From Pseudobutyrivibrio sp. UBA3626 (GTDB lineage Bacteria; Bacillota; Clostridia; Lachnospirales; Lachnospiraceae): DNA of 64,000 bases. Positions 59,888-64,000 of this stretch are shown in pieces. The notes beneath the pieces were generated by a model. It made no database searches, was not told where the DNA came from, and saw only the letters and a list, made by a program, of their open reading frames with translations. Within the stretch, counting starts at the first letter, position 1. Every line of letters starts with the position of its first letter. The stretch is from assembly GCA_002373675.1 (NCBI GenBank), contig DFLF01000008.1, positions 149,423-213,422 of the forward strand, in the 5' to 3' direction. Both the position numbers and the translations under genes were made by a program.

Positions 59888-61504
59888 ATGATTAGGATAC
59901 AAGATGTCAAGATTAAATTAAATAATGATTTAACTTACCAAGAGAGTTCACTTTATAAGAAATGTTCGAAGCTCCTTAGAATCAATTCAAGTGATATTAA
60001 AGATTTAAAGATTCTAAAAAGGTCAATTGATGCCAGAAAGAAACCGGATTTATTTTATAATTATCAGGTTGCTTTATGTGTTAATAATGAAGATAGAATT
60101 CTTAAGAGAATAAAGAGTAATAGAATATCTAAATATAAAGAAGTTATATATAATGAGCCTAAGTTAAAGGATAGTATTAATAAAGATATATATATTATTG
60201 GAGCTGGACCTGCAGGATTATTCTGCGGGTTAATTCTTGCAAAGGCAGGTCTTAATCCTGTTATTGTAGAAAGAGGCTCTAAAGTTGAGAAGAGAAGAGA
60301 TGACGTATTATCATTTTGGAAGACTAATAGATTAAATCCTGATTCAAATGTTCAATTTGGTGAGGGAGGTGCTGGTACTTTCTCTGATGGAAAATTGAAT
60401 ACACAGGTTAAAGATAAATTTGGTAGAATCAAGTATGTGCTTGAAAGCTTTGTGAGAAATGGAGCCAATCCAGAGATATTATATGATGCCAAGCCACATA
60501 TTGGAACAGATATATTAATGAAAGTTGTCTCTAATATGCGTAAAGAAATTATACAATTAGGTGGTAGGTTCTTATTCGACACAAAACTAGAAGAAATTAA
60601 TTATAGATTTAATAAGATTGATAGTATAAGGCTATCTGGTTCAGGACAGGGAATATATAATTGTGATTATATATGTCTTGCTATTGGTCATTCTGCAAGA
60701 GATACATTTAAAATGCTATATGAATCCAATGTTTATATGACAGGCAAACAATTTGCAGTCGGCCTAAGAATTGAACATCTGCAAGATGAAATCAATAAAG
60801 TTCAATATGGATTTAATTATAAGAAAGAGTATAGAGATATTCAGCCGTCACCATATAAAGTAACTGCCAATCTGGATAATGGAAGAGGTGTGTTTTCATT
60901 CTGTATGTGCCCAGGGGGTTACGTTATAAATGCTTCTTCAGAGAAAGAAATGCTTGCTATAAATGGTATGTCTGATTACGCTAGAGATTCAATCAATTCT
61001 AATTCTGCAATAATTGTAACTGTAGGGGAGAAGGACTTTGATATAGAAGATCCTATGGCTGCCATAGAGTTTCAGCAGGAATTGGAAAGAAAAGCATATA
61101 GAATTGGTAATGGTAATATACCTATCCAATTATATAAAGATTATAAAGATAACATTAAAACAGAAAAATTAGGAAAAGTTATTCCAACTAATATCTGTAG
61201 GACGAATTTTGCTAACTTAAGAGAATTATTCTCAGATGAAATTAATAATAGTCTTATACAGGGTATTGAAGATTTTGGAAATAAAATTAAAGGATTTAAT
61301 TGTGATGATGCCCTCCTTTCCGGTGTGGAAAGCAGAACTTCTTCGCCTGTCAGAATTAATAGAAATAATGAAATGATGTGTAATATTGATAATGTATTTC
61401 CCTGTGGTGAGGGTGCAGGATATGCAGGTGGAATTATGTCTGCTGCAATGGATGGAATGAAAGTGGCAGAGGCAATGATTAGTAAGATAAATCGTGACTT
61501 GTAA
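59888..61504 (+). CDS. FAD-dependent dehydrogenase (COG2509-like)
   Basis: The 538 residues have an N-terminal domain of about 95 residues, then the dinucleotide fold DIYIIGAGPAGLFCGLILAKAGLNPVIVE (about 99-127), GEGGAGTFSDGKLNT, AIGHSARDTF, and the C-terminal FPCGEGAGYAGGIMSAAMDG, all typical of the uncharacterised COG2509 FAD dehydrogenases. No membrane segment. Ribosome binding site is poor and the start lies 2 bp after the flippase stop, so it is probably read by coupled translation. mutS follows. Confidence 0.85.
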   Translation: MIRIQDVKIKLNNDLTYQESSLYKKCSKLLRINSSDIKDLKILKRSIDARKKPDLFYNYQVALCVNNEDRILKRIKSNRISKYKEVIYNEPKLKDSINKDIYIIGAGPAGLFCGLILAKAGLNPVIVERGSKVEKRRDDVLSFWKTNRLNPDSNVQFGEGGAGTFSDGKLNTQVKDKFGRIKYVLESFVRNGANPEILYDAKPHIGTDILMKVVSNMRKEIIQLGGRFLFDTKLEEINYRFNKIDSIRLSGSGQGIYNCDYICLAIGHSARDTFKMLYESNVYMTGKQFAVGLRIEHLQDEINKVQYGFNYKKEYRDIQPSPYKVTANLDNGRGVFSFCMCPGGYVINASSEKEMLAINGMSDYARDSINSNSAIIVTVGEKDFDIEDPMAAIEFQQELERKAYRIGNGNIPIQLYKDYKDNIKTEKLGKVIPTNICRTNFANLRELFSDEINNSLIQGIEDFGNKIKGFNCDDALLSGVESRTSSPVRINRNNEMMCNIDNVFPCGEGAGYAGGIMSAAMDGMKVAEAMISKINRDL

Positions 61505-61521
61505 TTGTTAAGAGGTTTAAA

Positions 61522-64000
61522 ATGAGCGAATTAACTCCGATGATGCAACATTATATTGATACAAAGAATGAAAATAAAGATTGTATTATTTTCTACAGAT
61601 TAGGTGATTTCTATGAAATGTTTTTTGATGATGCTAAAGTTGTATCTAAAGAATTAGAACTTACGCTTACATCTAAATCATGTGGACTTCCGGAGAAAGC
61701 TCCTATGTGTGGAGTGCCTTACCATTCTGCAGAGACGTATCTTACACGTCTTGTCAAAAAAGGATATAAAGTTGCTATCTGCGAGCAGGTAGAAGACCCA
61801 AAAGAAGCCAAAGGAATGGTGAAAAGAGAAGTTGTAAGAATTGTTACACCTGGCACTAATATTGATTCTAATTCTCTTGATGAAACAAAGAATAATTATA
61901 TTATGAGTGTTGTTAATATGGACAATCAATTTGGAGTGTCTATATGTGATGTTACAACGGGAGATTTCTTTGTTACAGAAGTGGAAGATGAGAGAAGTCT
62001 TATGGATGAAATTAATAAATATTCCCCTAGTGAGCTTATATGTAATGAGGCTTTTATGCTAAGCTCTATAGATTTTGATGATATTAGATATCATTTTAAT
62101 ACTGCAATATCTCCTCTTAATAATTATTATTTTGAAGAACATTCATCTAATGATGCGCTTACCAGTCACTTTAAGGTGGATAGTATAAAGTCTCTGGGGT
62201 TATCTGATTTTCAAGTGGGGTCTGTTAGTGCTGGTGGACTTCTTTCATACCTGATAGAGACTCAGAAATCTAACCTTAACCAGTTGAATAATATTAAGAC
62301 ATATATATGTGGTAATTATATGCTTCTTGATACATCAACAAGAAGAAATCTTGAACTGTGTGAGACTTTAAGAGATAAAGAGAAGAAAGGTTCACTATTA
62401 TGGGTTCTTGATAAGACCAAATCAGCTATGGGTGCAAGAACACTAAGACGATTTGTAGAGCAACCTCTTGTGAACCCAAGGGATATTAATAATCGTCTTG
62501 ATGTTATTAGTGAATTAAATGCAGATATCATTAATAGAGAAGAGATAAGAGAATATCTTAATGCTGTATATGATTTGGAACGTCTTATTACAAGAGTATC
62601 TTATGAAACGGCTAATCCAAGAGACTTAATAGCTCTTAAGAATACAATTAAAGTTATACCGGGGATAAAATCATTAATTAAAGATTATAAGTCTGAATTA
62701 TTTCGGAAAATGTATACAGAACTTGACGAATTAAATGACATTTATAATCTTATTGATGAAACCATTGATGAAGATGAGCCACCTGTATCTGTTAGGGATG
62801 GCGATATAATTAAGGATGGCTATAGTGAAGAAATTGATATGCTTAGAAAAGCCAAGACAGAAGGTAAGAACTGGCTTGCTTCACTTGCTGAAAAAGAACA
62901 GAAGAAGACGGGTATAAAGAATCTTAAAATCAAATATAATAAGGTGTTTGGCTATTACCTTGATGTTACAAATTCGTATCTTGATCTTGTTCCGGATTAT
63001 TTTATTAGAAAACAGACCTTAGCTAATAGTGAAAGGTTTTTTACACCTGAACTAAAAGATTTGGAGAATAAGATACTTAATTCTCAGGACAAACTTCAAA
63101 GTATTGAATATGACATTTACAAGGGGGTAATTAAGACTATTAATGATAATATTGCAAGAATTCAGGATTCAGCCAAGATTCTTGCCTTGATTGACGTATT
63201 TACTTCCCTGTCTTACGTATCAGAGAAGAATCATTATGTTAGGCCAACATTAAATAGCAATGGATCTATTAGTATTAAAAGAGGACGCCATCCTGTAGTT
63301 GAGAAAATGATGGATGATAATTGTTTTGTTGATAACGATACCTTTCTGGATCTTAAGAATAATCGTGTGTCAATAATAACCGGTCCTAATATGGCTGGAA
63401 AATCAACTTATATGAGGCAGGTTGCACTTATTACCTTAATGGCTCAAATTGGCTGCTTTGTCCCTGCTGAATCTGCTGATATCAGTATTGTGGACAGGAT
63501 TTTTACTAGAGTTGGAGCTTCGGACGATTTGGCATCCGGGCAGTCAACTTTTATGGTGGAGATGAATGAAGTTGCAAATATATTACGAAATGCCACTTCT
63601 AATTCTCTTCTTATTCTTGATGAAATTGGACGTGGTACTTCAACATTTGACGGCCTTTCAATTGCTTGGGCTGTTGTTGAACATATAGCAAATCCTAAGC
63701 TTATTGGTGCAAAGACATTATTCGCAACTCATTATCACGAACTTACAGAATTAGAAGGTAAGCTTAGTGGAGTTAATAATTATTGTATTGCTGTTAAAGA
63801 AAATGGCGATAATATTGTATTTATAAGAAAGATAGTCAAAGGTGGCGCCGATAAGAGTTATGGTATACAGGTTGCAAAGCTTGCAGGAGTTCCGGATTCT
63901 GTAATTGATAGAGCAAAAGAGATTATTGAAGAATTAGTGGAAAATGATATTGCAGATATTGCAAAATCTATAACGGTAAAATCTAAAGCTTCTAAGGTTG
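61522..64000 (+). CDS. mutS: DNA mismatch repair protein MutS (C-terminus off window)
   Basis: The open frame starts at ATG 61522 after TTAAGAGGTTTAAA and runs past the right edge, giving about 826 residues so far. MutS recognises mismatches and recruits MutL. It shows the mismatch-binding FYRLGDFYEMFFDDA (Phe-x-Glu, about 25-39), core and clamp domains, the ATPase P-loop TGPNMAGKSTYMRQV, LLILDEIGRGTSTFDGLSIAWAVVEHI, and ATHYHELTELE. Only the extreme C-terminal dimerisation segment is missing. Confidence 0.95.
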   Translation, partial: MSELTPMMQHYIDTKNENKDCIIFYRLGDFYEMFFDDAKVVSKELELTLTSKSCGLPEKAPMCGVPYHSAETYLTRLVKKGYKVAICEQVEDPKEAKGMVKREVVRIVTPGTNIDSNSLDETKNNYIMSVVNMDNQFGVSICDVTTGDFFVTEVEDERSLMDEINKYSPSELICNEAFMLSSIDFDDIRYHFNTAISPLNNYYFEEHSSNDALTSHFKVDSIKSLGLSDFQVGSVSAGGLLSYLIETQKSNLNQLNNIKTYICGNYMLLDTSTRRNLELCETLRDKEKKGSLLWVLDKTKSAMGARTLRRFVEQPLVNPRDINNRLDVISELNADIINREEIREYLNAVYDLERLITRVSYETANPRDLIALKNTIKVIPGIKSLIKDYKSELFRKMYTELDELNDIYNLIDETIDEDEPPVSVRDGDIIKDGYSEEIDMLRKAKTEGKNWLASLAEKEQKKTGIKNLKIKYNKVFGYYLDVTNSYLDLVPDYFIRKQTLANSERFFTPELKDLENKILNSQDKLQSIEYDIYKGVIKTINDNIARIQDSAKILALIDVFTSLSYVSEKNHYVRPTLNSNGSISIKRGRHPVVEKMMDDNCFVDNDTFLDLKNNRVSIITGPNMAGKSTYMRQVALITLMAQIGCFVPAESADISIVDRIFTRVGASDDLASGQSTFMVEMNEVANILRNATSNSLLILDEIGRGTSTFDGLSIAWAVVEHIANPKLIGAKTLFATHYHELTELEGKLSGVNNYCIAVKENGDNIVFIRKIVKGGADKSYGIQVAKLAGVPDSVIDRAKEIIEELVENDIADIAKSITVKSKASKV

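Noticed and set aside
1..64000. tRNA or rRNA genes
   Set aside because: I looked for GGTTCGAATCC-type T-loop sequences and for conserved rRNA blocks in the gaps and saw none; nearly all gaps are too short.

Overview
The window reads as chromosomal DNA of an anaerobic, low-GC Clostridia species, most likely Lachnospiraceae. The grounds are AT-rich code with AGGAGG-type ribosome binding sites, Rex, an indolepyruvate:ferredoxin oxidoreductase, formate-THF ligase, 2-hydroxyacyl-CoA dehydratase-type iron-sulfur proteins, a SpoVB/MurJ-like flippase and an NKTP-like sorting signal (PKTAD). Species cannot be assigned from sequence alone. Almost all genes lie on the + strand; exceptions are an Rpn-type gene, aroA and tyrA.

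Bases 1-4400 are an accessory island. It has two arrays of a 73-74 bp hairpin-forming tandem repeat (left edge to about 131, and 1728-2280), a broken cell-wall-anchored protein, two PD-(D/E)XK (Rpn-like) genes that share a promoter and leader motif, a UPF0175/DUF3368 toxin-antitoxin-like pair, and three near-identical terminator hairpins, one behind each + strand accessory gene or pair. Bases 4649-15505 hold thrS, an acyl-CoA ligase, two mutually inverted long hairpin elements (8304-8844), then iorA-iorB-paaK-ACT facing aroA and tyrA: an aromatic amino acid and aryl-acid block. Bases 15723-21175 hold a small acidic secreted repeat protein, an OmpR-type two-component system, an EF-G-like GTPase and a DUF4097 lipoprotein. 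Bases 21302-34404 are housekeeping: leuS, icd, a thioesterase, an ABC-F protein, rex, NAD(P)HX repair, alr, a CorC-like CBS protein, yebC and glgA.

The most unusual part is 34549-45939. Two paralogous pairs of 2-hydroxyacyl-CoA dehydratase-like subunits, each linked to a tiny membrane protein, share a run with a CooC-type ATPase (deviant Walker A plus a CxC motif), an ASKHA-type activase, a short protein resembling part of the acetyl-CoA synthase/CdhC beta subunit, a His-rich 69-residue protein, a CooT-like protein with Cys2, and an enoate-reductase-type flavoprotein. No CO dehydrogenase is in the window. This looks like an ATP-driven low-potential iron-sulfur reductase system that has its own nickel-handling accessory genes; the substrate cannot be read from the sequence. 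A multi-hairpin intergenic element (41561-41667) sits inside the run and shares a hairpin motif with the element at 8570-8844.

Bases 46126-64000 return to core functions: spoIIIE/ftsK, fhs-folD (one-carbon), a zinc-ribbon/TPR membrane protein, rlmH, pyrimidine nucleoside phosphorylase, phoH - degenerate HD membrane protein - ybeY, a DUF3048 lipoprotein-like protein, a MATE/MurJ-type flippase, an FAD-dependent dehydrogenase and mutS, which runs off the right edge. No rRNA, tRNA, CRISPR array or intact insertion sequence was seen.
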